64,000 nt of DNA from Pseudomonas hamedanensis (GTDB lineage Bacteria; Pseudomonadota; Gammaproteobacteria; Pseudomonadales; Pseudomonadaceae), in NCBI RefSeq assembly GCF_014268595.2, contig NZ_CP077091.1, forward strand, positions 4,446,001-4,510,000, in the 5' to 3' direction. Below are positions 9,951-18,769 of this stretch, piece after piece. The position numbers and the translations under genes are program-made. Every line of letters starts with the position of its first letter. Position 1 is the first letter of the stretch. Below the pieces are notes generated by a model, which saw nothing but the letters and a program-made list of their open reading frames with translations, had not been told where the DNA came from and made no database searches.

Positions 9951-9981
9951 TTGACCCTATAGTGGCTACAGGGTCTTTACT
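9951..9981 (+). promoter_or_regulatory. CadR operator within a 19-bp-spacer cadA promoter
   Basis: The -35 element TTGACC (9951-9956) and a -10-like TTTACT (9976-9981) are separated by 19 bp, the over-long spacing typical of MerR-activated promoters. The spacer region carries the dyad ACCCTATAG-TGG-CTACAGGGT (9954-9974). This suggests CadR untwists the promoter when Cd, Pb or Zn is bound. Confidence 0.85.
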
Positions 9982-10011
9982 TGGCAACAGGCACCTTCAT
10001 GGACGCGACCA

Positions 10012-12321
10012 ATGAGCGATTCCCTGCACACCCACAAGCCCGGCGACGGGCACGATCACAGTCATAAAGCGCAGCCCGTGCATAAACATGCGCATGGCGG
10101 CGACTCTTGCTGTGGTTCGAAAGCCGCTGCGCCGGCCCCGGTTCATTCGCACGAAGACGCCTGCTGCTCGTCGAAAGCCGCAGCGCCCGCGCTGGTGCAA
10201 CTGAGTGAAAAGACCAGCGCCGATGCACGGCTGAGCAGTTTCCGCATCGAAGCCATGGATTGTCCGACCGAGCAAACGCTAATCCAGAACAAACTGGGCA
10301 AATTGGCCGGCGTTCAGCAGCTGGAATTCAACCTGATCAACCGTGTACTCGGCGTGACCCATAACCTGGCGGACACCGCACCGATCACGGCGGCGATCAA
10401 ATCCCTCGGCATGCACGCCGAACCCTTGGAGGCGGGCGTCGACGCGCCGGCCCCGACGCCAGTGAAAAAGCACTGGTGGCCACTGGCGCTGTCTGGCGTG
10501 ACCGCGCTGGCAGCCGAAGTTATCCATTTTACCAACGCCGCGCCGGACTGGGGGGTGGCGGTCGTTGCACTGGTGTCGATCCTCAGCGGTGGCCTCGGCA
10601 CTTACAAAAAGGGCTGGATCGCCCTGAAGAACCGCAATCTCAACATCAATGCACTGATGAGTATCGCCGTGACCGGTGCAATTCTCATCGGCCAGTGGCC
10701 GGAAGCGGCGATGGTGATGTTTCTCTTTACCGCCGCCGAGTTGATCGAAGCGCGCTCGCTGGACCGCGCGCGCAATGCGATCAGCGGTCTTATGCAGATG
10801 ACCCCAGAGCAGGCGACGGTGTTGCAGGCCGATGGCAACTGGCTCGAACAGGAGGTGAAAAGCGTCGAACTTGGCGCCCGTGTGCGGGTGAAACCCGGCG
10901 AGCGCATTGCCCTGGACGGCGAAGTAGCCAGTGGCAGTTCGACCATCGACCAGGCGCCGATCACCGGTGAAAGCCTGCCGGTAGACAAGACCATCGGCGA
11001 CAAAGTCTTCGCCGGTACCATCAACCAGGCCGGTTCGCTGGAGTACACAGTTACCGCTGCGGCCAACAACTCGACCCTGGCGCGGATCATTCACGCGGTC
11101 GAACAGGCCCAGGGCGCGCGGGCACCGACCCAGCGCTTCGTCGATCAATTCTCGAAAATCTACACGCCGGTGGTGTTCGTCTTTGCCTTGGCCGTGGCGG
11201 TGATACCGCCGCTGTTCATGGGCGCGGCATGGTTTGACTGGATCTACCGGGCGCTGGTGCTGCTGGTGGTTGCCTGCCCGTGCGCACTGGTGATTTCCAC
11301 GCCGGTGACCATCGTCAGTGGCCTTGCGGCGGCGGCGCGCAAAGGCATTCTGGTCAAGGGCGGCGTGTACCTGGAAGGCGGTTTCAAACTCGATTACCTG
11401 GCGCTGGATAAAACCGGGACGATCACCCACGGCAAACCGGTGCAGACCGACTACCTGTCGCTCGACCCGACCGCCGATGCCACAGCGCCGGCAATTGCCG
11501 CTGCCTTGGCCGGGCGCTCCGATCACCCGGTTTCGCTGGCCATTGCCAACGCCGCTGTGGATAAAAATCTTGAAGTGCTCACTGTGGATAACTTCACAGC
11601 GCTTGGCGGTCGCGGCGTCAAAGGTGAGATCAACGGTCAGACCTATCACTTGGGCAACCATCGTCTGGTCGAAGAACTGGGGCTGTGTTCGCCGCAGCTG
11701 GAAGAAAAGCTGTTTGCGCTGGAGAAACAGGGCAAATCAGTGGTGTTGCTGTTGGACCCGTCCGGCCCGTTGGCGTTGTTTGCAGTGGCCGACACCGTCA
11801 AGGAAACCAGTCGTGAGGCGATTCGCCAATTGCATGAACTTGGGGTGAAAACCCTGATGCTTACCGGCGACAACGTCCACACTGCCCAAGCGATTGCCGC
11901 GCAAGTCGGTATCGACGAGGCGCGTGGCGATTTGTTGCCGACCGACAAACTGCAAGCCATCGAAAATCTGTACAAGCAGGGCCACCGGGTCGGCATGGTC
12001 GGTGACGGCATCAACGACGCTCCGGCACTGGCCCGCGCCGAGATTGGTTTCGCCATGGCTGCGGCCGGTACCGATACGGCGATTGAAACCGCGGATGTCG
12101 CCCTGATGGATGATGATATGCGCAAGATCCCGGCATTCATCAGCCTGTCGCGCAACACGGCCAGCATCTTGAAACAGAACATCGCCCTGGCTTTGGTGAT
12201 CAAGGCGATCTTTCTTGGGGTAACCTTCGCCGGACTCGCCACCATGTGGATGGCGGTGTTCGCCGACATGGGCGTGAGCCTGTTGGTGGTGTTCAACGGT
12301 TTGCGTTTGCTGCGCAAATAA
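10012..12321 (+). CDS. cadA: Heavy-metal P1B-type ATPase (Cd/Zn/Pb exporter)
   Basis: Pumps Zn(II), Cd(II) or Pb(II) out of the cytoplasm at the cost of ATP. The 769-residue protein has a His/Cys-rich N terminus (HTHKPGDGHDHSHK, DSCCGSK, EDACCSSK in residues 6-55). An HMA domain follows, with MDCPTE at 82-87 (one Cys, where the usual motif has two). Then come the transport motif CPC at 422-424, the phosphorylated Asp466 in DKTGT, an HP motif (SDHPVSLA) and the hinge GDGINDAPALA. The CPC motif plus His-rich tail indicate the divalent-metal rather than the copper subgroup. The LysR gene begins within 20 bases of its stop. Confidence 0.95.
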   Translation: MSDSLHTHKPGDGHDHSHKAQPVHKHAHGGDSCCGSKAAAPAPVHSHEDACCSSKAAAPALVQLSEKTSADARLSSFRIEAMDCPTEQTLIQNKLGKLAGVQQLEFNLINRVLGVTHNLADTAPITAAIKSLGMHAEPLEAGVDAPAPTPVKKHWWPLALSGVTALAAEVIHFTNAAPDWGVAVVALVSILSGGLGTYKKGWIALKNRNLNINALMSIAVTGAILIGQWPEAAMVMFLFTAAELIEARSLDRARNAISGLMQMTPEQATVLQADGNWLEQEVKSVELGARVRVKPGERIALDGEVASGSSTIDQAPITGESLPVDKTIGDKVFAGTINQAGSLEYTVTAAANNSTLARIIHAVEQAQGARAPTQRFVDQFSKIYTPVVFVFALAVAVIPPLFMGAAWFDWIYRALVLLVVACPCALVISTPVTIVSGLAAAARKGILVKGGVYLEGGFKLDYLALDKTGTITHGKPVQTDYLSLDPTADATAPAIAAALAGRSDHPVSLAIANAAVDKNLEVLTVDNFTALGGRGVKGEINGQTYHLGNHRLVEELGLCSPQLEEKLFALEKQGKSVVLLLDPSGPLALFAVADTVKETSREAIRQLHELGVKTLMLTGDNVHTAQAIAAQVGIDEARGDLLPTDKLQAIENLYKQGHRVGMVGDGINDAPALARAEIGFAMAAAGTDTAIETADVALMDDDMRKIPAFISLSRNTASILKQNIALALVIKAIFLGVTFAGLATMWMAVFADMGVSLLVVFNGLRLLRK

Positions 12322-12337
12322 ACGATGAGGGATGGTT

Positions 12338-13201
12338 GTGCTGAGTGCCGAGCTGAAAGCGTTTTACAGGGTCGCCCGCCTGGGCAGCATCACGCTGGCG
12401 GCAAAGAAACTCGGCCTCAGCCAACCGACCGTGACCACGCAGATCCGTAACCTGGAGAGCCAGTACTCGGTAGAACTGTTCTATCGCGGTGGGCGGCGCC
12501 TGAGTGTCAGCGATGAAGGTGCGCGCTTGCTGCCGATGGTCAAAGCGCTGTTGCAGCAAGAAGCGGACATCGAGTTCTTTCTGCGCAACAGCGGCCAGGT
12601 GCAGGGCACGTTGCGCATTGCCGCCACCGCGCCATATTACATCCTTGATCTGGTAAAAACCTTTCGCGAGCGTTTGCCGCAGGTGGAAGTGTCGGTGGAA
12701 ATCGGCAACTCGCAGCAGGTACTCGAGGCGCTGGAGGATTATCGCGTTGACGTCGCCGCTTCGTCGCAATTGCTCGACGATGCACGGTTGATTCGTCGGG
12801 TGCTGGGCACTGATCCGCTGGTGCTGGCGGTGCACCGTAATCATCCGCTGGCAGCGCACGAACATGTGGCGTTGAGTGCTCTGGCCGGGCATACGCTGTT
12901 GATGCGCGAATCGGGTTCGACCACGCGGCGGCTGACCGAAGAGTTGCTGGCCAGTGCCGGGGTGAGCTTCGGGCCGCTACTGGAGATCGGCAGCCGCGAG
13001 TCGATCCGCGAGGCGGTGCTGCGCAATATCGGCATCAGCATTATTGCCCGCCAGGAAGTGCCGCACGATCCGCAACTGCGCGTGCTGACCATCGAGAATG
13101 CGCCGCAGATTCCGGAGTATCTGTATTGCCTCAAGGAGCGCAAAGGGGCGCGGTTGCCGGCGGCATTCCTCGGCTTGGCCCAAGAGATGTCCCCGGCCTG
13201 A
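12338..13201 (+). CDS. LysR-family transcriptional regulator (candidate phosphonate regulator)
   Basis: A 287-residue LysR-type regulator: an N-terminal winged helix (AELKAFYRVARLGSITLAAK.. SQPTVTTQI) followed by a periplasmic-binding-like effector domain. I prefer GTG 12338, because GATGAGGG lies six bases upstream. An in-frame ATG at 12332 sits too close to that site, but cannot be excluded. The gene lies right behind cadA yet reads toward the putative 2-aminoethylphosphonate transporter operon. LysR genes commonly accompany such operons, so it more likely controls those genes than cadA. The effector is unknown. Confidence 0.85.
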   Translation: MLSAELKAFYRVARLGSITLAAKKLGLSQPTVTTQIRNLESQYSVELFYRGGRRLSVSDEGARLLPMVKALLQQEADIEFFLRNSGQVQGTLRIAATAPYYILDLVKTFRERLPQVEVSVEIGNSQQVLEALEDYRVDVAASSQLLDDARLIRRVLGTDPLVLAVHRNHPLAAHEHVALSALAGHTLLMRESGSTTRRLTEELLASAGVSFGPLLEIGSRESIREAVLRNIGISIIARQEVPHDPQLRVLTIENAPQIPEYLYCLKERKGARLPAAFLGLAQEMSPA

Positions 13202-13218
13202 ATTTTCGAGTGTGCCGA

Positions 13219-13299
13219 CTGGCCCCATCGCGAGCAGGCTCACTCCTACAGTTGGAATGCGTTCCCCTGTAGGAGTGAGCCTGCTCGCGATGGGGCCAG
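13219..13299. repeat. REP pair (REPIN), TAGGAGTGAGCCTGCTCGCGA family
   Basis: Inverted arms extended by CTGGCCCC / GGGGCCAG flank a short spacer. It sits between the LysR gene and the ABC operon, and could uncouple them. Confidence 0.9.
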
Positions 13300-13424
13300 G
13301 GCGGGCAACGCTTCATTTGAACGAAAATCCCCGAATACCACTATCGGCCGTTTTTGCCTCACTGCCACATGACGGACGCATTACAGCTCTAGGATTGGCC
13401 TCATCTGCTTGATGAGGTTTGTCC

Positions 13425-14501
13425 ATGAATCCTGCCATCGCCACTGCCCTGACCCATCCCGGCGCGCCGATGAAAGTGCGCGGCGTGCAAAAGCGCTTCG
13501 GCGCCTTCACCGCGCTGGATAATGTCTCCCTTGATGTCGCCGCCGGTGAACTGGTGTGTCTGCTCGGCCCGTCGGGCTGTGGCAAGACCACGCTGCTGCG
13601 TTGCATCGCCGGGCTGGAGAAGCAGGACAGCGGCGAGTTGTACCTGGGCGAGCGCGACGTTTCGCACCTCGCACCGCAGGCGCGGGATTACGGCATTCTG
13701 TTCCAGTCCTACGCGCTGTTCCCCAATCTGACCGTCGAAGCGAACATTGCCTACGGCCTCGCTGGCAGCGGTCGCGACGAAGTGCGCCGTCGCGTCGGTC
13801 AGATGCTGGAACTGGTCGGCCTCAGCGGCAGCGAGAAAAAGTATCCCGGGCAATTGTCCGGCGGCCAGCAACAGCGCGTTGCCCTGGCCCGAGCGTTGGC
13901 GCCGGCCCCGTCGCTGTTGTTGCTCGACGAGCCGATGTCGGCCCTCGATGCCCGTGTGCGCGAACATCTTTGCACCGAGCTGCGCCAGTTGCAGCGCAAT
14001 CTGGGCATCACCACCCTGATGGTCACGCACAATCAGGACGAAGCGATGCTGATGGCCGACCGCATTGCGGTGATGAACAACGGCCGCGTCGAGCAATACG
14101 CCACCCCGCAGGAAATTTACAACCGTCCGGCCACGCCGTTTGTTGCCGAGTTCGTCGGGCAGGGCAACTGGCTGCCGTTCCAGCGCAGCAGTGACAGCCA
14201 CGCCCAGGTCGGCGGCATGAATCTGCGCCTGGCCGATGGCAGCGTGCAGAGCGCGTCGGGCCGACTGTTTTGCCGCCCGGAAGCGATCAACGTCAATCCG
14301 CTGGTGCATGAAGAAAACCTGTTCCCGGCCAAGGTTCGCGAGATCACCTTCCTCGGCAACCGCTGCCGCATGAGCTTCGAACTTGATCAGTTGCCGGGCC
14401 ATGCGCTGCTCGCCGAATTGGCGCCCGAAGCCATGCCACGCCTCGGCGCCCAGCAGATCATGGTCGCCTTGCCGCCGCGCAGCTTGCAGGTGTTCGCCTG
14501 A
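13425..14501 (+). CDS. ABC transporter ATP-binding protein, putative 2-aminoethylphosphonate type (PhnT-like)
   Basis: Energises import through the next two genes' products. The 358-residue protein has Walker A (GPSGCGKTT), signature LSGGQQQR, Walker B (LLLLDEPMSALD) and a C-terminal regulatory TOBE-like domain, the layout of spermidine/iron/phosphonate importers. ATG 13425 follows GATGAGG by seven bases. The stop codon overlaps the permease start in TGATG, which implies translational coupling. The phosphonate assignment comes from the set of permease, binding protein and nearby FAD oxidoreductase; iron or another small solute remains possible. Confidence 0.85.
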   Translation: MNPAIATALTHPGAPMKVRGVQKRFGAFTALDNVSLDVAAGELVCLLGPSGCGKTTLLRCIAGLEKQDSGELYLGERDVSHLAPQARDYGILFQSYALFPNLTVEANIAYGLAGSGRDEVRRRVGQMLELVGLSGSEKKYPGQLSGGQQQRVALARALAPAPSLLLLDEPMSALDARVREHLCTELRQLQRNLGITTLMVTHNQDEAMLMADRIAVMNNGRVEQYATPQEIYNRPATPFVAEFVGQGNWLPFQRSSDSHAQVGGMNLRLADGSVQSASGRLFCRPEAINVNPLVHEENLFPAKVREITFLGNRCRMSFELDQLPGHALLAELAPEAMPRLGAQQIMVALPPRSLQVFA

Positions 14502-16225
14502 TGAGCGCCCCGATCGCCTTGCCGCTGCCGGACAAGCGGGTACGGCCGACGTCCCGCGCCGAGATCGGCGATCGCCTGTTCGTGGTCGGCGGCAAGCTTC
14601 TACTGCTGGTATTGCTCGGCCTCGCCGTACTGCTGCCATTGCTGGCAATCTTCTGGCGCGGCTTCAGCAATGACGCCGGGCAGGGCGGTGGCTGGCTCGC
14701 GGCGAAAACACTTCTGACCAGCGCGAATTTCCACTGGCTGCTCGGCAACAGCTTGAAAGTTTCCCTCAGCGTCGCCGCCATCGTCGTACCGCTGGCTTAC
14801 CTGTTTGCCTACGCGCTGCAACGCACGCTGATTCCGGCCAAGGGCGTCTGGCGCGGGATTTCCCTGCTGCCGCTGATGGCGCCGTCGATGCTGCCGGGCA
14901 TTGCCCTGGTCTATCTGTTCGGCAACCAGGGCCTGCTGCGCGGGCTGCTGTCGGACAACATCTACGGCTTCTGGGGGATTGTGCTGGGCGAGGTGATTTA
15001 TACCTTTCCCCATGCGCTGATGATTTTGCTCTCGGCGTTGTCGCTGGCCGATGCGCGGTTATTCGATGCGGCGTCGAGCATGGGCGCCAGTCCGGCCAAG
15101 GCGTTTCGCAGCATTACCTGGCCGGCGACGCGCCAAGCGGTGTTTGCCGCGTTCTGTCTGGTGTTCACCCTGACCATCACCGATTTCGGGGTGCCGGTGG
15201 TGGTCGGTGGCGACTACCAAGTGCTGGCGCTTGAGGCCTACAAAGCCGTGGTCGGCCAGCAACAGTTCGGGCGCGGCGCGTTGATCGGCATGGTGTTGCT
15301 GCTGCCGGCACTGTTCAGTTTTGGCGTCGATGCCTGGCTGCGTCGTCGACACGGCGATTCCATGAGCGGGCGCGCACAGGTGTTCAAACCGTTGCCGTCC
15401 AAGCTGCGCGATGGTTGCTATCTGGCGATTGTCTTGTTGATCAGCGCCGCGCTGTTGCTGGTGTTTGGCATGGCGGTGTTCTCATCCTTGGTGAAATTCT
15501 GGCCATACAATCTGTCGCTGTCGCTCAACCACTATCAGTTCAACGAGACCGCCGGCGGTGGCTGGCTCGCCTACAGCAACAGTTTGAAGATGGCGTTGGG
15601 CACGGCACTGATCGGCAGTGTGCTGATCTTCACTGGCGCTTATCTGATGGAGAAAACCCGCACCCAACCCGGGCTGAACCTGACCTTGCGCATGCTCAGT
15701 TTTGTACCGATGGCGGTGCCGGGTTTGGTGCTTGGGTTGGGTTACGTATTCTTCTTCAATCTCAGCGGCAACCCGTTGCACGTTCTATATGGGACGATGA
15801 CGCTGCTGATCGTCTGCACCATTGCGCATTATTTGACTACCGCGCAAATGACCGCGACCACCGCGCTGCGCCAACTCGACGCCGAGTTCGAAGCCGCCGC
15901 GCTGTCGCTCAAGGCGCCGCTGTACCGCCACTTCCTGCGCGTGACCGTGCCGATCTGCCTGCCGGCGCTGCTGGATATCGTGCGCTACCTGTTCGTCTCG
16001 GCGATGACCACGGTGTCGGCGGCGATTTTCCTCTACAGCCCCGACACCATCCTTGCCGCAGTGGCGGTGCTGAACATGGACGACGCCGGCAACGTTGGCG
16101 GCGCGGCGGCGATGTCGACTCTGATTCTGTTCACCTCGGCGGGCGTGTCGCTGCTGCTGGCGTGGGCTTCGCGCGGCTTGCTGCGCCGTTCCCAGGCCTG
16201 GCGGCAAACAGCGCCCGGTCACTGA
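14501..16225 (+). CDS. ABC transporter permease, fused two-domain, putative 2-aminoethylphosphonate type (PhnU-like)
   Basis: An inner-membrane channel of 574 residues with about twelve hydrophobic helices, made of two fused permease modules. Each module has an EAA-type cytoplasmic loop: SMGASPAKAFRSITWPATR near residue 190, and ALSLKAPLYRHFLRVTVPIC near residue 470. The fusion means a single polypeptide forms both halves of the channel. It overlaps the ATPase gene by one base and is followed 36 bases later by the binding-protein gene. Confidence 0.88.
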   Translation: MSAPIALPLPDKRVRPTSRAEIGDRLFVVGGKLLLLVLLGLAVLLPLLAIFWRGFSNDAGQGGGWLAAKTLLTSANFHWLLGNSLKVSLSVAAIVVPLAYLFAYALQRTLIPAKGVWRGISLLPLMAPSMLPGIALVYLFGNQGLLRGLLSDNIYGFWGIVLGEVIYTFPHALMILLSALSLADARLFDAASSMGASPAKAFRSITWPATRQAVFAAFCLVFTLTITDFGVPVVVGGDYQVLALEAYKAVVGQQQFGRGALIGMVLLLPALFSFGVDAWLRRRHGDSMSGRAQVFKPLPSKLRDGCYLAIVLLISAALLLVFGMAVFSSLVKFWPYNLSLSLNHYQFNETAGGGWLAYSNSLKMALGTALIGSVLIFTGAYLMEKTRTQPGLNLTLRMLSFVPMAVPGLVLGLGYVFFFNLSGNPLHVLYGTMTLLIVCTIAHYLTTAQMTATTALRQLDAEFEAAALSLKAPLYRHFLRVTVPICLPALLDIVRYLFVSAMTTVSAAIFLYSPDTILAAVAVLNMDDAGNVGGAAAMSTLILFTSAGVSLLLAWASRGLLRRSQAWRQTAPGH

Positions 16226-16261
16226 AATCACACCTTCAACGCTCAAGACAGGAATCCGCTC

Positions 16262-17287
16262 ATGTTCAAGCCTATGGCCCTGGCCGCTGCTGTGCTCGCG
16301 ACGTTCAGCCTGAATGCCTTCGCGGCAAAAACCGAGTTGACGGTGTACACCGCCCTCGAAGCCGAGCAACTGAAGTCTTACAAGGAAGCCTTTGAAAAGG
16401 CCAACCCGGACATCGGGATCAAATGGGTGCGCGATTCCACCGGAATCATCACCGCCAAACTGCTGGCTGAAAAAGCCCGGCCGCAGGCGGATGCGGTGTG
16501 GGGCCTGGCGGCGTCCAGCCTGGCGATCCTTGCTCAGCAAGGCATGCTGCAAAGCTATGCGCCGAAGGATCTGGGCAAGATCGGTGCGAACTACCGCGAC
16601 GCCGCCAACCCGCCGGCGTGGGTCGGCATGGATGTCTGGGCCGCGACGATCTGCTTCAATACCGTCGAAGCCGAGAAGCAGGGTCTGACCAAGCCAGTGA
16701 GCTGGCAGGACCTGACCAAACCTGAGTACAAGGGCAAGATCGTCATGCCCAACCCGGCCTCGTCCGGCACCGGTTTTCTCGACGTCAGCGCCTGGCTGCA
16801 AACCTTCGGCGAGCCGCAGGGATGGGCCTATATGGACGGTCTGCACCAGAACATCGGCCAGTACGTTCACTCCGGTTCCAAGCCCTGCAAACTGGCGGCA
16901 GCGGGCGAGTTTCCAATCGGCATCTCCTTTGAGTATCCAGCCGTACAGTTGAAGCGCCAGGGCGCGCCGCTGGACATCATCCTGCCGAAGGAAGGCCTGG
17001 GCTGGGAGATCGAAGCGACAGCGGTGATCAGAGGCACGCCGCATGAAGAAGCGGCGAAGAAACTGGCTGATTTTTCGGCGAGTGCCGAGGCGATGGATTT
17101 GTACAAAGAAAACTTCGCCGTGCTCGCCCAGCCGGGGATCGCCAAGCCGCAGACCGAATTGCCGGCCGATTATGAGCAGCGCCTGATCAAAAATGACTTT
17201 GCCTGGGCGTCGAAGAACCGCGATGCGATCCTGGCTGAATGGCGCAAGCGCTATGACGGCAAGTCCGAAAAGGTTGTCGCCAAGTAA
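16262..17287 (+). CDS. Periplasmic substrate-binding protein, putative 2-aminoethylphosphonate type (PhnS-like)
   Basis: A 341-residue secreted protein with a clear Sec signal peptide (MFKPMALAAAVLATFSLNAFA, cleavage near residue 21). Its mature part belongs to the iron/thiamine/2-AEP-binding class (ELTVYTALEAEQLKSYKEAF at the start; STGIITAKLLAEKARPQADA; NPASSGTGF). It is the third gene of the importer operon. The start is ATG 16262, after an AGACAGGA ribosome site. Ligand specificity is inferred from the neighbouring genes. Confidence 0.86.
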   Translation: MFKPMALAAAVLATFSLNAFAAKTELTVYTALEAEQLKSYKEAFEKANPDIGIKWVRDSTGIITAKLLAEKARPQADAVWGLAASSLAILAQQGMLQSYAPKDLGKIGANYRDAANPPAWVGMDVWAATICFNTVEAEKQGLTKPVSWQDLTKPEYKGKIVMPNPASSGTGFLDVSAWLQTFGEPQGWAYMDGLHQNIGQYVHSGSKPCKLAAAGEFPIGISFEYPAVQLKRQGAPLDIILPKEGLGWEIEATAVIRGTPHEEAAKKLADFSASAEAMDLYKENFAVLAQPGIAKPQTELPADYEQRLIKNDFAWASKNRDAILAEWRKRYDGKSEKVVAK

Positions 17288-17307
17288 GATCTCTATCGAC
17301 TGACAGG

Positions 17308-17337
17308 GCCCCTTCGCGAGCAGGCTCACTCCCACAT
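17308..17337. repeat. Solitary REP arm
   Basis: A single copy of GCGAGCAGGCTCACTCCCAC follows the binding-protein gene, with no partner arm nearby. It is directly followed by a second, different REP family. Confidence 0.75.
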
Positions 17338-17352
17338 TGGATCTTCAGTTCT

Positions 17353-17456
17353 GATCGTTCCCACGCTCCGCGTGGGAATGAATCCCGTGACGCTCCGCGT
17401 CACAAAGGACGCGGAGCGTCCTCGGCTGCATTCCCACGCGGAGCGTGGGAACGATC
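17353..17456. repeat. REP-like pair, GATCGTTCCCACGCTCCGCGTGGGAA family
   Basis: The outer arms GATCGTTCCCACGCTCCGCG / CGCGGAGCGTGGGAACGATC are perfect complements, with a nested GACGCTCCGCGTC / GACGCGGAGCGTC pair. It ends only 14 bases before the FAD oxidoreductase start. Confidence 0.9.
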
Positions 17457-17469
17457 ATAGAGGTGGTTC

Positions 17470-18618
17470 ATGACACACCACAAAGACCTGCTTATCATCG
17501 GCGCCGGCATCCTCGGCCTCTCTCACGCCTACGCCGCCGCCAAACGCGGTCTCAAAGTCGCGGTGTTCGAACGCACCGCCACCCCCCTCGGCGCCTCGGT
17601 GCGCAACTTCGGCCAGGCATTGGTCACCGGCCAGCCACCCGGCACGATGCTGGAACTGGCCAAGGCCAGCCGCGAAATCTGGGGCGACTGGGCGCAACTT
17701 GCCGGCCTGCAGATCAAGCGCAACGGCTCATACCTGTTCGCCCGTACCGAAGCCGAAGAGCAACTGCTTGAAGCCTTCTGCGCTGGCCGCGCAATCGAGC
17801 ACGGCTACAACGTTGACCTGCTGCGCGGCGCAGCGCTGCGCGATCTCTATCGCGGCCAGTTCAGCCATCACCGTGCAGCATTGCACGGCATTGACGATCA
17901 ACAGCTGTATTCGCGCGAAGCGATTCCGGCATTGGTCGACTACCTGCGGCGCGACCTCGACGTCGAGTTTCACTTTTCCACACTGGTGCGCGACGTTGAA
18001 TCGGGACGTCTGAGCAGCACTGCCGGCGACTTCACTGCGCCGCAAATCATCGTCTGTTCCGGCCACGACTATCAAACCCTGCTGGCCGAGCCGATCGCCG
18101 CGCTTGAGCCGCGAATCTGCCAGCTACAGATGCTCCGCGCAAAACCGCAAATCGAGCTGAATCTGCAACACGCTGTGCTCACCGGTTTGAGCTGTGTGCA
18201 CTACGGCGCGTTCGCCGATTTGCCGGAAGCAGCGGCGGTGCAGGCGCAGATCTGCCGCGGTCAGCCACACCTGCACGCCAACGGCATTCACCTGCTGATC
18301 AGCCCGACCCCCTATGGCGAACTGATCATTGGCGATTCGCATCATTACGGCAGCGATGTTTCACCGTTCAACGCCGAGCAGATCGACAACTGGATGCTCG
18401 AACTGGCCGAGCAGACGCTGGGCTGCAAGGTGCAAGTGGTCGAGCGCTGGCAGGGCGTCTATGGTGCTCGCGGGCCGGCGCCGTTTTCGTTCCTGCGCCC
18501 CGCACCGGGCTTGAGTGTGGCGCTGATGCACAGCGGCGTCGGCATGAGCGTCGGCCCGGCGCTGGCCGAGCGCAATATCGTGCAGCTTTTGGAGGAGGCA
18601 GAAACCACGCATAGATGA
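17470..18618 (+). CDS. FAD-dependent oxidoreductase (DAO fold) of phosphonate-associated TIGR03364 type
   Basis: A 382-residue amine/amino-acid-oxidase-like flavoprotein. The dinucleotide-binding motif LLIIGAGILGLSHAYAAAKR is at residues 7-26, followed by the acidic end VAVFER. The C-terminal SGVGMSVGPALAERN contacts flavin in this fold. Members of this group recur next to 2-aminoethylphosphonate genes, and some have been reported to oxidise 2-AEP or its N-methyl derivative to phosphonoacetaldehyde. Its position 183 bases behind a 2-AEP-type importer fits that role. No PhnW, PhnX or PbfA gene is in the window. Confidence 0.82.
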   Translation: MTHHKDLLIIGAGILGLSHAYAAAKRGLKVAVFERTATPLGASVRNFGQALVTGQPPGTMLELAKASREIWGDWAQLAGLQIKRNGSYLFARTEAEEQLLEAFCAGRAIEHGYNVDLLRGAALRDLYRGQFSHHRAALHGIDDQQLYSREAIPALVDYLRRDLDVEFHFSTLVRDVESGRLSSTAGDFTAPQIIVCSGHDYQTLLAEPIAALEPRICQLQMLRAKPQIELNLQHAVLTGLSCVHYGAFADLPEAAAVQAQICRGQPHLHANGIHLLISPTPYGELIIGDSHHYGSDVSPFNAEQIDNWMLELAEQTLGCKVQVVERWQGVYGARGPAPFSFLRPAPGLSVALMHSGVGMSVGPALAERNIVQLLEEAETTHR

Positions 18619-18678
18619 TCCCGCGCAGAGAAAGCGGCGCGACTGCTTGTGGGTAAGCCTCTGAACCGCGGTGCTGCA

Positions 18679-18753
18679 TTCGCGAGCAAGCTCGCTCCCA
18701 CAGGGTTTTGTGTTGTGACCACTATCCAATGTGGGAGCGAGCTTGCTCGCGAA
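18679..18753. repeat. REP pair, GTGGGAGCGAGCTTGCTCGCGAA family
   Basis: Inverted arms TTCGCGAGCAAGCTCGCTCC / GGAGCGAGCTTGCTCGCGAA are separated by about 28 bases. It lies between the convergent FAD oxidoreductase and GTPase genes. Confidence 0.9.
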
Positions 18754-18769
18754 GAGGCCAGACCAGTCG

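Noticed and set aside
15785..17335. A 516-codon minus-strand frame opposite the ABC permease and binding-protein genes
   Set aside because: It starts inside a REP element and covers parts of two real genes; no plausible product.
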